Shown here piece by piece: positions 50,881 through 61,774 of a DNA stretch of 64,000 nucleotides. The DNA is taken from contig JBBSMQ010000005.1 of assembly GCA_038233075.1 (NCBI GenBank), positions 90,433 through 154,432 on the forward strand, in the 5' to 3' direction. Position 1 is the first letter of the stretch. Each line of letters starts with the position of its first letter. The notes below the pieces were generated by a model. That model was not told the DNA's origin. It was given only the letters and a program-made list of their open reading frames with translations, and did not search any database. The stretch comes from Iamia sp038233075 (GTDB lineage: Bacteria; Actinomycetota; Acidimicrobiia; Acidimicrobiales; Iamiaceae). Made by a program: the position numbers and the translations under genes.

Positions 50881-51546
50881 GTGCCGCCACCCGATCCCGC
50901 CGCCACCCGCACCGTCGAGGATCTCCTGGCCCTCCCGGCGGCGCGGCGCGACGACGAGTGGCTCCGCGCCCTCCACGCCGCCGTGGCTGACGCGCCGCTG
51001 GCGGCCCAGGAGCCGCAGCTGATCCAGGGTCCCGACGGCTTCGGCTACTTCGCCCTCCAGCTGCCCCCGCCGGGCCCGCTGGAGGCTCCGTACACGGTGC
51101 GCCACGTGGCCGAGCCGTGCACCGTGGGCGGGTTCGGCTGCGTGGTGCACGACCGGGAGGGCGAGGTGGCCTGGGTCTTCCCCTACGGCCAGATGTGGGC
51201 CCTGCGCGCCGAGGGCCGTCTCGACACCCGCCCCCCCGGCGACGACGGCGAGACGGTGACGGTGGCCGCCGACGAGCACGCCGTGGTGGCCCCCCCGCAC
51301 GAGTCCGTCGTGCCGGACTGGGCCCGCCACGTGCTGCGCGTCGCCCTGCTCCACCTCGATGTCGAGGTCCCCCTCGTGACCATGCTCCTCCGTCCCGGTG
51401 AGGAGCCGGAGCGCTCGCTGGTCCTGGGGCCTCTCGGGCACGTCCCCCCCGAGGACCGCCACCACCTGACCTGGTACCTGCCGGGCCACCTGGGGCTGGT
51501 CTACGACGACGACGGGCGGTGGGCCGAGGCGTCGGTGCCGCTCTGA
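50881..51546 (+). CDS. Hypothetical protein (221 aa)
   Basis: A soluble protein with no signal peptide or membrane helix, starting with GTG nine bases after the mdh stop and so probably co-transcribed. The middle has a GFGYFALQLPPPG segment and GGFGCVVHDREGEVAWVFPYG. The C-terminal half has Pro-rich turns and an HHLTWYLPGHLGLVYDD segment. I do not recognise the family. It converges on the glycosylase gene, 30 bases from its stop. Confidence 0.75.
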   Translation: MPPPDPAATRTVEDLLALPAARRDDEWLRALHAAVADAPLAAQEPQLIQGPDGFGYFALQLPPPGPLEAPYTVRHVAEPCTVGGFGCVVHDREGEVAWVFPYGQMWALRAEGRLDTRPPGDDGETVTVAADEHAVVAPPHESVVPDWARHVLRVALLHLDVEVPLVTMLLRPGEEPERSLVLGPLGHVPPEDRHHLTWYLPGHLGLVYDDDGRWAEASVPL

Positions 51547-51576
51547 TCCTCGACGCGAGCGCGGCGGCGGATCCGG

Positions 51577-52413
51577 CTACTTGAGGAAGCGGCTGGTGGT
51601 GTTGTCGGCCAGGATCCTCCCGCCGGTCTGGCACGTGGCGCAGTACGCCACCTCGTAGGACCGGTACTCGACGGTGCGGACCACATCGCCGCAGTCCGGG
51701 CACTCCTCGCCCCTGCGGTGGTGCACCGCCCCCGGGCGTTCCTTGGAGGCGGACATGTCGTCGCGACCGCGTTCGAAGGCCAGGCCCTCGGCCACGCAGG
51801 TGCCGATCGCCTCGACCAGGCGGGCGGCGTCGTCGGCGTCGAGCTTGGCGGTGGAGGCGAACGGGGAGAGGCGCGCCCGGTGGCACACCTCGTTGGCCAG
51901 CCGGCGACCGATGCCGGCCATGGCCCGCTGGTCGCGCAGGAAGCCGTGCAGCCGCGATCGGTTGTCGTGGAGCAGGCCGAGCAGGGTCTCGGCGTCGACC
52001 GCGTCGGCCTCGGGCCCCAAGTGGTCGAGCGGGGGCACGGCCTCCGGGTCCCCGGCCACCACCCACACGCCGGCCTTGCGCTCGGTTCCGGCCTCGGTCA
52101 GCAGCAGGGCCTGACCGTCGTCGAGCTCCCAGCGGGCGATGCCGCCACGCGGCTTCTTGGCCTTCTTGGCGTCGGGGCGGAGACGGCCGCCCTGCATGAG
52201 GTGGACGACGAAGGTCGCCGCCCCGAAGTCGAGCAGCATGTGCTTGCCTCGGTGGCGCACGGAGGCCAGGGCGTGGTCCACGGCGGCGTCGGGCGGCGGG
52301 TCGAAGGTCTTGAGGGCGGTGAACGACAGCGCGGTGAACCGGCGGAGCGCCACGCCGGCGTAGGCGGCGTCGAGACGTTCGGCGTGGGCCCGGACCTCGG
52401 GGACCTCGGGCAT
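51577..52413 (-). CDS. Fpg/Nei-family DNA glycosylase
   Basis: A 278-aa base-excision repair glycosylase/AP lyase. The N-terminus PEVPEVRAHAERL carries catalytic P2 and E3. RHRGKHMLLDFG has the conserved lysine of the beta-hairpin region, the helix-two-turn-helix contains RRLANEVCHRARLSPF, and the zinc finger is C-P-D-C...C-A-T-C-QTGG at the C-terminus. The P-E-V-P-E start differs from the P-E-L-P-E of most Fpg. Whether it is Fpg (oxidised purines) or Nei (oxidised pyrimidines) cannot be settled. Its ATG overlaps the SCP2 gene stop (TGATG). Confidence 0.92.
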   Translation of the reverse strand: MPEVPEVRAHAERLDAAYAGVALRRFTALSFTALKTFDPPPDAAVDHALASVRHRGKHMLLDFGAATFVVHLMQGGRLRPDAKKAKKPRGGIARWELDDGQALLLTEAGTERKAGVWVVAGDPEAVPPLDHLGPEADAVDAETLLGLLHDNRSRLHGFLRDQRAMAGIGRRLANEVCHRARLSPFASTAKLDADDAARLVEAIGTCVAEGLAFERGRDDMSASKERPGAVHHRRGEECPDCGDVVRTVEYRSYEVAYCATCQTGGRILADNTTSRFLK

Positions 52414-52811
52414 CAGGCCTCCTCGGCGGCGCGGGCAGAGGCGAAGACATCACCCAGGCCGGCCAGGGCCGGTGCCAGCTCGACCAGGACGTCCACGTCG
52501 CCCCCCACGCGGATCTGGCCCAGCACGAAGGCGGTGCGGGCCGCCATCTCACCGCGGGCCACGGCGCCGGCGACGGCGGCATCCTGGGAGAAGGTCACGT
52601 CCGGCGCCTCGGCCGGGCCCGGTCGGACCGCCACCTCGCCGTCGTCGAGCACCACGTGCCACCGGCGGTGCCGATCGCCGTCGACCACCTCCTGGCCGAT
52701 CACGACGTGACGACCCACCGACGCGGCCCGCAGACCCTCGTCGGCCCTGGCCGCGGCGTCCAGAGCCCCGACCCAGCCCTCTGACCACGCCTTCGACCCT
52801 TCCTCCGACAC
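52413..52811 (-). CDS. SCP2/sterol-binding-fold protein
   Basis: A 132-aa protein resembling the SCP2-like lipid-binding fold: WHVVLDDGEVAVRPGPAEAPDVTFSQD-type beta strands followed by FVLGQIRVGGDVDVLVEL, where the G-Q-I-R-V-G-G-D motif is common in the family. Ligand unknown. GTG 52811 follows a TACGCT -10 element by seven bases. It is the first gene of a two-gene operon with the DNA glycosylase. Confidence 0.82.
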   Translation of the reverse strand: MSEEGSKAWSEGWVGALDAAARADEGLRAASVGRHVVIGQEVVDGDRHRRWHVVLDDGEVAVRPGPAEAPDVTFSQDAAVAGAVARGEMAARTAFVLGQIRVGGDVDVLVELAPALAGLGDVFASARAAEEA

Positions 52812-52818
52812 AGGGTCC

Positions 52819-52824
52819 AGCGTA
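52819..52824 (-). promoter_or_regulatory. -10 element of leaderless promoter for the SCP2/glycosylase operon
   Basis: Minus-strand TACGCT ends seven bases before the GTG at 52811 and lies back to back with the promoter at 52863. Confidence 0.45.
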
Positions 52825-52862
52825 CCGTCGACCCTCCTGGGCCCGATCGAGGCCGTGCCCCC

Positions 52863-52868
52863 TACCAT
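52863..52868 (+). promoter_or_regulatory. -10 element of leaderless promoter for the 319-aa gene
   Basis: TACCAT ends eight bases before the ATG at 52877. Confidence 0.4.
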
Positions 52869-52876
52869 CGGTGGCC

Positions 52877-53836
52877 ATGGACCCCTCCGCCCCGAACGCC
52901 GACGGCCCCGGATCGGTGTCGGCCGACGCGGAGGGCCGGCACGATCCGGGACCCGAGCCCCTCTGGAACGAGTCCTGGTACTTCGACTTCGCCACCGCCG
53001 ACGGGTCGCTCGGCGGCTACGTGCGCTTGGGGTTGTACCCCAACCTGGGGGTGGCCTGGTACTGGGGCGCCCTGGTGGGCGAGGGCCGACCCTTGGTCAC
53101 GGTGATCGACCACGAGGTGCCCGTCCCCCGGACCGGGCTCGAGGTCCGGACCGAGGGCCTGTGGGCCAGTCACAACCAGGAGACGGCGCTGGAGCACTGG
53201 TCGCTCGGGTGCGAGGCGTTCGCCGTCGGTGTCGACGACCCGGCCGAGGTGTACGGGGACCTCCGCGGCGATCGCGTCCCCTTCGGCCTCGACCTGGAGT
53301 GGGAGACCGTCGGCGGCGCCTACCCCTTCCCGGGCGTGGACCGCTACGAGGTGCCGTGCCGGGTCACCGGGGAGGTGCTGGTCGGCCAGGAGCGCATCGA
53401 GCTCGACGGGCCGGGTCAGCGCGACCACTCGTGGGGCCTGCGGGACTGGTGGAGCGTCGGCTGGTGCTGGAGCTCGGCCGCCCTCGACGACGGCACCCGG
53501 ACCCACGCCACCCACGTCACCCTGGGCGAGGACACCCTCTACGACACCGCCTACGTGCAGGCCCCCGGTGGCCGGCCCCACGCCACCAACGTGCGACGAC
53601 GCACCCAGGCCCTCGGCGGCGCCGGGCTGCCGGACCGGGGCGAGCTGGTCCTGGCCGACCCGTCCGGCGGCGACGACCTGGCTCTGGAGATCAGCCCGGT
53701 TGCCTTCGCCCCGGTGCTGCTCGTCGGCCCCGACGGTCAGCGTTCCCGGTTCCCGCGGGCCCTGTGCCGCTACAGCGTCGGCGACGGGCGCACCGGGGTC
53801 GGCTGGACCGAGTGGAACCAGCCCCAGCCGGGCTGA
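52877..53836 (+). CDS. AttH/CrtC-like lipocalin-fold hypothetical protein
   Basis: A 319-aa protein with two beta-rich halves like the AttH/CrtC hydratase-type fold or the DUF7064/7065 domains seen in actinobacteria. Conserved aromatic segments are WNESWYFDFATADGSLGGYV and GPGQRDHSWGLRDWWSVGW; the last, with H-S-W-G, is common to the family. No signal peptide is visible. Members are found near steroid or polyketide metabolism, but function is unproven. Confidence 0.72.
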   Translation: MDPSAPNADGPGSVSADAEGRHDPGPEPLWNESWYFDFATADGSLGGYVRLGLYPNLGVAWYWGALVGEGRPLVTVIDHEVPVPRTGLEVRTEGLWASHNQETALEHWSLGCEAFAVGVDDPAEVYGDLRGDRVPFGLDLEWETVGGAYPFPGVDRYEVPCRVTGEVLVGQERIELDGPGQRDHSWGLRDWWSVGWCWSSAALDDGTRTHATHVTLGEDTLYDTAYVQAPGGRPHATNVRRRTQALGGAGLPDRGELVLADPSGGDDLALEISPVAFAPVLLVGPDGQRSRFPRALCRYSVGDGRTGVGWTEWNQPQPG

Positions 53837-53859
53837 CCGGACAGGTCCGCAGGCTGCGG

Positions 53860-53926
53860 CTCCCGTGGCGGCGACGTCGAGTCCGGGGGACGCGACTCTC
53901 GTGGCGGCGACGTCAGGTCCGGGGGA
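53860..53926. repeat. Tandem ~31-bp repeat downstream of hppA
   Basis: Copy 1 is 53860-53890 and copy 2 is 53896-53926, 28 of 31 bases identical, both containing CGTGGCGGCGACGTC and TCCGGGGGA. They fill the convergent gap between the AttH-like gene and hppA. Confidence 0.75.
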
Positions 53927-56278
<2,352 letters not shown>

Positions 56279-56650
56279 CGGTCAACCTCTCGTGGGAAGC
56301 GCGCCCCGTGGGCTCACGGCACGCCGGCTCTGGGGGGACGCGGGTCGTCCGGCCGCCCGACAGCGCCGACTGTGCTACCCGCCTGGCGCCTTCCCGCGCA
56401 AAAGCCGGGGCTCGATGGCGGCCGTCACGTATGACGATGTGGTGACGATCCGTGGTGTCGGGTCCTGACCCTCTAGAGTTCACATGTCTCACGGGGATCG
56501 CAGTGGCGCGATCCGCCCCGCGCGAACACCACCGCCCTCCGAACCCCGGATGGTGTGGTGGGGCGCCGCGAGAGGATGGAGGCGGAGGTCCGACGAGATC
56601 ACCGCTGTTCGTCCGTGGGGCAGACCCGCACCCCACCCACGGAGCAACCG
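56279..56650 (+). promoter_or_regulatory. Divergent regulatory region and structured leader (hppA / osmoprotectant-binding protein)
   Basis: No gene in 372 bases. TAGAGT at 56474-56479 is a probable -10 element for the rightward gene, giving a leader of about 165 bases. The leader contains the hairpin CGGGGATCGC...GCGAT...CCCCG (56492-56520) and a second CACCAC...GTGGTG pairing near 56528-56564. A GGAG ribosome site lies seven bases before the ATG at 56651. Confidence 0.4.
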
Positions 56651-57649
56651 ATGCGACGACGTTCACGACTGACCGCCCTGTTCACCCCGCTGCTGGCGCT
56701 GGCCCTCCTGGCCGCCGCGTGCGGGAGCGACGACGACAGCAGCGACGAGGGCTCCGCGCCCGAGCCGGCCGAGACCGTCGCCCCAGACGAAGCCGACGCC
56801 ATCGATCTCGAGGGGGTCAGCCTCACGGTCGGGTCCAAGGACTTCGACGAGAGCATCCTCCTCGGCCAGATGATGGTCATCGCCGCGGGCGAGAAGGGCG
56901 CGGACGTGACCGACTCGACCAACACCGGCGGCACCAACGTGGCCCGCGCCGCGCTGGAGTCCGGCGAGATCGGCGTCTACCCCGACTACAACGGCACCGG
57001 CTGGACCGAGCACCTGGGCAACGAGGATCCCTCGGACGACCCCCAGGAGCTCTACGAGGTGGTCCGCGACGAGGATCTCGAGGAGAACAACATCCACTGG
57101 CTCGGATCGTCGGAGTTCAACAACACCTACGGCTTCGCCACCGGCCCGGACCTGACCGAGGAGAACGGCGGTGCCTTCAGCTTCGACAGCATGGCCCAGT
57201 ACCTCATGGACAACCCGGATGCCACCGTGTGCATGGAGACCGAGTTCCCGGACCGCTCCGACGGCCTCGTCCTCTGGGAGGAGGCCACCGGCTACGAGCT
57301 CCCGGAGAGCCAGAGCAACATCCTCGACACCAACGTCGTCTACACCGAGACGGCCAACGGCAACTGCGACTTCGGTGAGATCTTCACCACCGATGGCCGC
57401 ATCGAGGGCCTCGACCTCACCATCGTGGAGGACCCGGGGGCGATGATCATCTACAACGTCTCCTACACCTTCAACGACGAGGCCTACCAGCAGGCCCCCG
57501 AGGCGCTGACCATGCTGTCCGAGGCCATCCTCGGCGGCCTCAGCCAGGAGAAGATGAACGAGCTCAACCGCCGCGTCTCCTTCGATGGTGAGGATGAGGA
57601 CGTGGTGGCCACCGACTACTTGGAGGAGGTCGGCCTCATCGAAGGCTGA
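56651..57649 (+). CDS. Glycine betaine/osmoprotectant ABC transporter substrate-binding lipoprotein
   Basis: A 332-aa OpuAC/ProX-family protein. A basic N-terminus, hydrophobic stretch and lipobox LAAAC (C24) make it a lipoprotein, followed by a Glu/Asp/Ser linker. The mature part starts VSLTVGSKDFDESILLGQMM, the family hallmark, and has GEIGVYPDYNGTGWTEHLG. The aromatic cage cannot be pinned without alignment. The corresponding ATPase and permeases (58091-61135) are on the opposite strand, converging on this gene. A 15-bp perfect hairpin follows. Confidence 0.92.
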   Translation: MRRRSRLTALFTPLLALALLAAACGSDDDSSDEGSAPEPAETVAPDEADAIDLEGVSLTVGSKDFDESILLGQMMVIAAGEKGADVTDSTNTGGTNVARAALESGEIGVYPDYNGTGWTEHLGNEDPSDDPQELYEVVRDEDLEENNIHWLGSSEFNNTYGFATGPDLTEENGGAFSFDSMAQYLMDNPDATVCMETEFPDRSDGLVLWEEATGYELPESQSNILDTNVVYTETANGNCDFGEIFTTDGRIEGLDLTIVEDPGAMIIYNVSYTFNDEAYQQAPEALTMLSEAILGGLSQEKMNELNRRVSFDGEDEDVVATDYLEEVGLIEG

Positions 57650-57675
57650 CCCCACCGCGCCGGTCCTGACCGGTT

Positions 57676-57707
57676 GACGAGGGCGCCCCCACGGGGGCGC
57701 CCTCGTC
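57676..57707 (+). terminator. Perfect 15-bp inverted repeat, probable terminator
   Basis: GACGAGGGCGCCCCC is followed, after two bases, by its exact complement. It lies 27 bases past the binding-protein stop. No long U tract follows, so it acts as a strong hairpin, possibly for both directions. Confidence 0.7.
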
Positions 57708-57719
57708 GCGTGTATACCT

Positions 57720-57757
57720 GGCAGCCTCGCCGGCACGGGCGCCGGTGCGATGCTGCC
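57720..57757. other. Second hairpin and gene-free gap (to 58090)
   Basis: GGCAGC...GCTGCC encloses an inner CCGGC/GCCGG stem, giving a cruciform-like element. From here to 58090 (about 330 bases) I see no gene; open frames there have no family resemblance and mirror codon bias noise. The leftward permease gene ends at 58091. Confidence 0.45.
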
Positions 57758-58090
57758 AGCGAGGGCGGGGACGTCGTCGGCCGACGGGTGCGCGACGGTC
57801 GTGCGTCCGCTCCGGCGACCGGGAGACGCTCCCGGCCGTCCCTGCTCCGGCGGCGTCGGTGTGCCAGGCGTCGGCCTGCTCACCTCGCCCACCGCGGGGA
57901 GGCGGGGCCGCCCCGCGGGCCCTGGGCGAGGCGGGCTGCGGCTGTGGCTGGAGTGACCGGGCGGGCGAAGGACCGCCACCGCGGCACCCGCGGGTAGGCC
58001 GGGGGATCTCGCTGGTCACCACCACCGGGGTACGCCGCTCTGCGTCGCCGGTCGGAGGGCGCCTGGCGTCCGGGTAGGACCGCGCCTCGG

Positions 58091-59113
58091 TCAGAGACCC
58101 TTGGGGCGGAGCACCCTCTCGATGATGGCGGCGATCCAGTCGACGGTGAGGGCCAGCAGGGCCGCCATGCCCGCGCCGGTGACCGTGATCAGGTCGCGGC
58201 TGAGCTTGAGCCCCGAGTTGATGGTGACGCCGAGGGCGCCGCCACCGATCAGGAAGGCCAGGGTGGCCATGCCGACGTTGATCACCAGGGCGGTGCGGAT
58301 GCCGGCCAGGATCACGGGCACGGCGAGGGGGAGCTCGATGCGGCGCAGGGCCTGGAGCCGGCTCATGCCCATGCCCCGACCCGCCTCGATGACGGCCGGG
58401 TCGACCTGCTCGATGCCGACCATGGTGTTCCGCAGCACGGGCAGCAGGGCGAAGATGGTGAGGGCGATGACCGAGGGGCTGATGAGGGTGCTGCTCCCCG
58501 GGCCTATGAACCCGTTGACCAGGGGGATGTCGATGAAGGGGAAGTCGATGAAGGGGACGTCGGGGAAGGCGAAGCCGGGGAAGCTGGGCCAAAGGGTCGG
58601 GATGTAGCCCGCGCTCGCGCTGGCGGCGCCGAAGATGAGGATGAACAGACCGTAGGCCGGGAGGGCCTGGCCGATGCTGGCGAAGGCCAGCGCCGTCGGC
58701 GACAGGTACTGCACGGGCTTGCCGAGGAAGCCGGGGAGCTCGCGGCCGCCGGCCTTGGGCGCGTCCTTGCGGAAGATCGGGCGGGTGAGCAGGATCCCGA
58801 GGGGGATGGCGATGAGCAGCACCAGGAGCGTCGACACCGCGGTCAGCCGGATGTGCTGCATGAGCTGGGGGTAGAGCTTGGTGTCCCAGTCGAGGGCGGA
58901 GCGCTCGGAGAACCCTTTGTCCGCGCTCGACACGTAGTACGCGAGCAGGGCGGACAAGCCCACGATCACCAGGGGGGTGACGACCAGGGCCAGGTTGCCG
59001 GTGCCCGTCGTCGCCTCGGCCGCGTCGCTCGTCGCCCCGTCCTCGGGTTCCGGTTCGGGGGGGTCTGCCTGCTCGGACCGGGACCCTGTCGTGCTCTCGA
59101 GGACGGTGCTCAC
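58091..59113 (-). CDS. Osmoprotectant ABC transporter permease (long)
   Basis: A 340-aa OpuCB/OsmU-type permease. An acidic N-terminal tail precedes about six helices. The inner-membrane transport motif appears as EAGRGMGMSRLQALRRIELPLAVPVILAGIR, which docks to the ATPase. A loop near 170-195 contains a five-residue repeat (VPFID, FPFID, then IPLVN). The GTG start overlaps the ATPase stop (GTGA). It ends a three-gene leftward operon. Confidence 0.9.
   Translation of the reverse strand: MSTVLESTTGSRSEQADPPEPEPEDGATSDAAEATTGTGNLALVVTPLVIVGLSALLAYYVSSADKGFSERSALDWDTKLYPQLMQHIRLTAVSTLLVLLIAIPLGILLTRPIFRKDAPKAGGRELPGFLGKPVQYLSPTALAFASIGQALPAYGLFILIFGAASASAGYIPTLWPSFPGFAFPDVPFIDFPFIDIPLVNGFIGPGSSTLISPSVIALTIFALLPVLRNTMVGIEQVDPAVIEAGRGMGMSRLQALRRIELPLAVPVILAGIRTALVINVGMATLAFLIGGGALGVTINSGLKLSRDLITVTGAGMAALLALTVDWIAAIIERVLRPKGL
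58529..58573 (-). repeat. 15-bp coding repeat in the permease gene
   Basis: Three consecutive 15-base units (GTCGATGAAGGGGAA, GTCGATGAAGGGGAC and a diverged third) encode the xPFID repeat in an extracytoplasmic loop. Confidence 0.75.
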
Positions 59114-60408
59114 CGGGCACCGTCCACCGAGGCCATGGGGTCGGGGTCGATGCTCGGTGCCTGCTGGGTCGCGAGTCCCATCTGCTCGTAGTGAGCCTGG
59201 GCCTCGGCCCGCATCCGGGCGATGGCCTCGGTGAGGACCTCGATCTCGACCACCCCCTGGTAGCGGCCGTGGTCATCGGCCACGATGGCGCACCCTGTGC
59301 TCGAGCTGAGCATCGCCTCCAGGGTGTCGTGCAGTGTTGCGTTGGGCTCGACGGTGACCCGGACGGTCTGGCCGACGTCGGTCAGCGGCTTGTCGCTGCG
59401 GTCCATGTCGTCGCGGTTGACCCATCGGACCGGTCGCTCCTGGTTGTCGAGCACGAGCAGCCAGTCCTGACCCGACGCGGTGAGGACCTCGCTGCTGCGC
59501 CGGTGGCCGGCGTCGTAGCGGACGGTGGGGAAGTCGCTCAGCTTGAGGTCGCTGACCCGCTCGAAGTTGAGGCCCTTGAGGGCGGCGCCGCTGCCGATGA
59601 AGTCCTGCACGAAGTCGTCGATGGGCAGGGCCAGGATGCGCCGGGGTGTGTCGTACTGGGCGATCACCGAGCGCTGGCGGAGGATGGCGATCCGGTCGCC
59701 CATCTTGATGGCCTCGTCGATGTCGTGGGTGACGAAGACGATGGTCTTGCGCAGCTCGTCCTGGACCCGCAGGAACTCGTTCTGCAGGCGGTCACGGGTG
59801 ATGGGGTCGATGGCGCCGAAGGGCTCGTCCATCAGCAGCACGGGCGGGTCGGCCCCCAGGGCCCGGGCGACGCCGATCCGTTGGGCCTGGCCGCCGGAGA
59901 GCTCCTTGGGATACCGGTCGCGGAACACGCTCGGGTCGAGGCCGACCATGTCGAGCAGCTCGTCGACGCGCGCCTTGGTCTTGTCCTTGTCCCAGCCCAG
60001 CATCCGGGGCACGACGGCGACGTTGTCGGCGATCGTCCGGTGAGGGAAAAGGCCGATCTGCTGGATCACGTAGCCGATGTGGCGGCGGAGCTCGTCGGGG
60101 TCGACCTTGGTCACGTCGCGGCCGTCGAAGAAGATACGGCCCCCGGTGGGCTCGATCATGCGGTTGATGAGACGCAGGGTGGTGCTCTTGCCACAGCCTG
60201 AGGGCCCGACCAGGACGAGGACCTCGCCCTCGGGCACGTCGAGGGTGAGCTCCTCGACCGCGGGCTCGGAGGTGCCCGGGTAGGTCTTCGACACCCCCTC
60301 GAGGCGGATCATGGCCTCGGCCTCGTCGACGGACCAGTCGGTGCCCTCGCCGGGGACCTCTCGGCCGTCGGGCCCGATCTCGGGTCCGGCGGTGCTGGGA
60401 TCAGACAT
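59110..60408 (-). CDS. Osmoprotectant ABC transporter ATP-binding protein with CBS domains
   Basis: A 432-aa ATPase of the ProV/OpuCA type. Walker A is GPSGCGKSTT, the signature is LSGGQAQRIGVARAL, Walker B is VLLMDEPFGAID, and the switch region is VFVTHDIDEAIKMGDRI. The C-terminal part (about 260-400) carries two CBS domains, which in OpuA-type transporters sense ionic strength or c-di-AMP. It overlaps the flanking permeases (8 bases upstream, GTGA downstream). Confidence 0.94.
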   Translation of the reverse strand: MSDPSTAGPEIGPDGREVPGEGTDWSVDEAEAMIRLEGVSKTYPGTSEPAVEELTLDVPEGEVLVLVGPSGCGKSTTLRLINRMIEPTGGRIFFDGRDVTKVDPDELRRHIGYVIQQIGLFPHRTIADNVAVVPRMLGWDKDKTKARVDELLDMVGLDPSVFRDRYPKELSGGQAQRIGVARALGADPPVLLMDEPFGAIDPITRDRLQNEFLRVQDELRKTIVFVTHDIDEAIKMGDRIAILRQRSVIAQYDTPRRILALPIDDFVQDFIGSGAALKGLNFERVSDLKLSDFPTVRYDAGHRRSSEVLTASGQDWLLVLDNQERPVRWVNRDDMDRSDKPLTDVGQTVRVTVEPNATLHDTLEAMLSSSTGCAIVADDHGRYQGVVEIEVLTEAIARMRAEAQAHYEQMGLATQQAPSIDPDPMASVDGAR

Positions 60409-61135
60409 TGCTGGGCTCCTGTTCGAACGAGGTCTGCTTGCGTCCGGCGAGCAGACGGTCCGGCGCTTCGGCGATGCCGGCGATGACGCTGGGCGAGAGC
60501 AGCTTGGTGGTCAGGGCCAGCAGCAGGTCGAACACCAGCGCCAGCACCACCACGAGCACGACGCCGGCCCAGATCGGCTCGTAGGAGTTGGGCAGGCCCA
60601 GGCGGTTGAACCCGTCCTTGATGGCGTCGCCGAGGCCGCCGCCGCTCACCAGGGTGCCGATGGCGGCGATGCCGGTGGTCAGCAGGGTCGCCACCCGGAT
60701 GCCGGCGACGATGACCGGCCACGCCAGCGGCAGCTTGACCTGGAAGAGGCGCCGGGTCGCCGTCATGCCCATGCCCTTGGCCGACTCCTCGACGGCCGGG
60801 TCGACGCTGTCGAGCCCGGTCACGGTGTTGCGGAGGATGGGCAGGAGGGCGTACATGAACAGGGCCACCAGCACCGGATTGCGCCCGATGCCGAGGAGGG
60901 GGATGAAGAGGGTGAAAAGGGCCAGGGACGGGATGGTGAGGAAGACGCTGGTGATGCTGAGGGCGATGTTGCGGGCGGTGGGCCGGGTCTGGACCACGAT
61001 GCCGAGCAGCACGGCCACGACGACCGCCGCCAGCGTGGCCTCGACCACCAGCAGGGCGTGCTCGATGGTGAGCTGCCAGAGCTCGTCCCGGTCGTCCTGC
61101 ATGAACTCGAGCCAGCTCTCGATGCTGTTCAGCAT
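60401..61135 (-). CDS. Osmoprotectant ABC transporter permease (short)
   Basis: A 244-aa permease with six predicted helices, first gene of the leftward ABC operon. MFMYALLPILRNTVTGL-type sequence and EESAKGMGMTATRRLFQVKLPLAWPVIVAGIR (the ATPase-docking EAA loop) are present. It pairs with the long permease at 58091 to make a heterodimeric membrane channel. Its stop overlaps the ATPase start by eight bases. Confidence 0.92.
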   Translation of the reverse strand: MLNSIESWLEFMQDDRDELWQLTIEHALLVVEATLAAVVVAVLLGIVVQTRPTARNIALSITSVFLTIPSLALFTLFIPLLGIGRNPVLVALFMYALLPILRNTVTGLDSVDPAVEESAKGMGMTATRRLFQVKLPLAWPVIVAGIRVATLLTTGIAAIGTLVSGGGLGDAIKDGFNRLGLPNSYEPIWAGVVLVVVLALVFDLLLALTTKLLSPSVIAGIAEAPDRLLAGRKQTSFEQEPSNV

Positions 61136-61388
61136 GCTGCGCCCTCGCGGGGCGGGAGGTCTGCTGCTGGCTGTCCGAGTCTCATGGTCTCCTCGCCGCC
61201 GGCCATCGGATCGACCGGACGTCGCCGGCGGCGTGCTGACCCCGACCCGAGGATCCTACCCGCAGCCCGGAGGGCGGGTCCCCGAACGGGTGGGGTCAGC
61301 GCTGCAGCGGGACCGCCGTCGTGGTCGACTCCGCGTATCGTGGGGACCGACGGCAACCGCCGGAAGTCCTCCCCGGAGCCGACCAGGC

Positions 61389-61733
61389 TCAGCCCGCCGA
61401 CTTGGGGGGCAGCGACCGCGCCCGGGCCACTCCGATGGCGACCCACCCGGCCAGCTCGGGGTCGGTCGCGACGACGTCGGGCGCAACCCGCAGCCAGCCC
61501 CGCATGGTCCGGCCCCGCATCTCCATCGGGGCGACGCCGTCGGCCGTGGTCACGAGGTCGTCGGCTGACTCCGGGTCGACCCGGACCATGAGCCCACCCT
61601 GTCCGCTGGCCGCCACCGCCATGTGCCCGGCGAGAAGGAAGGCCAGGCCGCCGAACATCCGCCGCTCGCTCAGGTCAGGCTCGTCGGCGACGAGCTGACG
61701 GATCCGCCCCTCCAGATCGGGGTCGTAGGCCAC
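61389..61733 (-). CDS. TfoX N-terminal domain protein
   Basis: A 114-aa single-domain protein: ERRMFGGLAFLLAGHMAVAAS is the diagnostic TfoX-N segment. Full-length TfoX regulates competence in gamma-proteobacteria, but stand-alone N-domain proteins have no known function. The GTG start has a strong GGAGGTGA ribosome-binding site. It follows sdhB on the same strand after 41 bases and may be the end of the sdh operon. Confidence 0.88.
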   Translation of the reverse strand: MAYDPDLEGRIRQLVADEPDLSERRMFGGLAFLLAGHMAVAASGQGGLMVRVDPESADDLVTTADGVAPMEMRGRTMRGWLRVAPDVVATDPELAGWVAIGVARARSLPPKSAG

Positions 61734-61774
61734 GGGCCGTCACCTCCTCGCGGGCGTGGCGTCGCCGACAGCCG

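Noticed and set aside
49328..52582. A 1084-codon open frame on the minus strand across mdh and the 221-aa gene
   Set aside because: It is the antisense mirror of real genes in very high-GC DNA: rich in Arg, Pro, Gly and Ala, no recognisable family, and it overlaps mdh, which has clear catalytic motifs.
57745..58077. Open frames in the gap between the osmoprotectant genes
   Set aside because: Arg/Cys/Gly-rich translations in several overlapping frames, none with a start signal or family resemblance.
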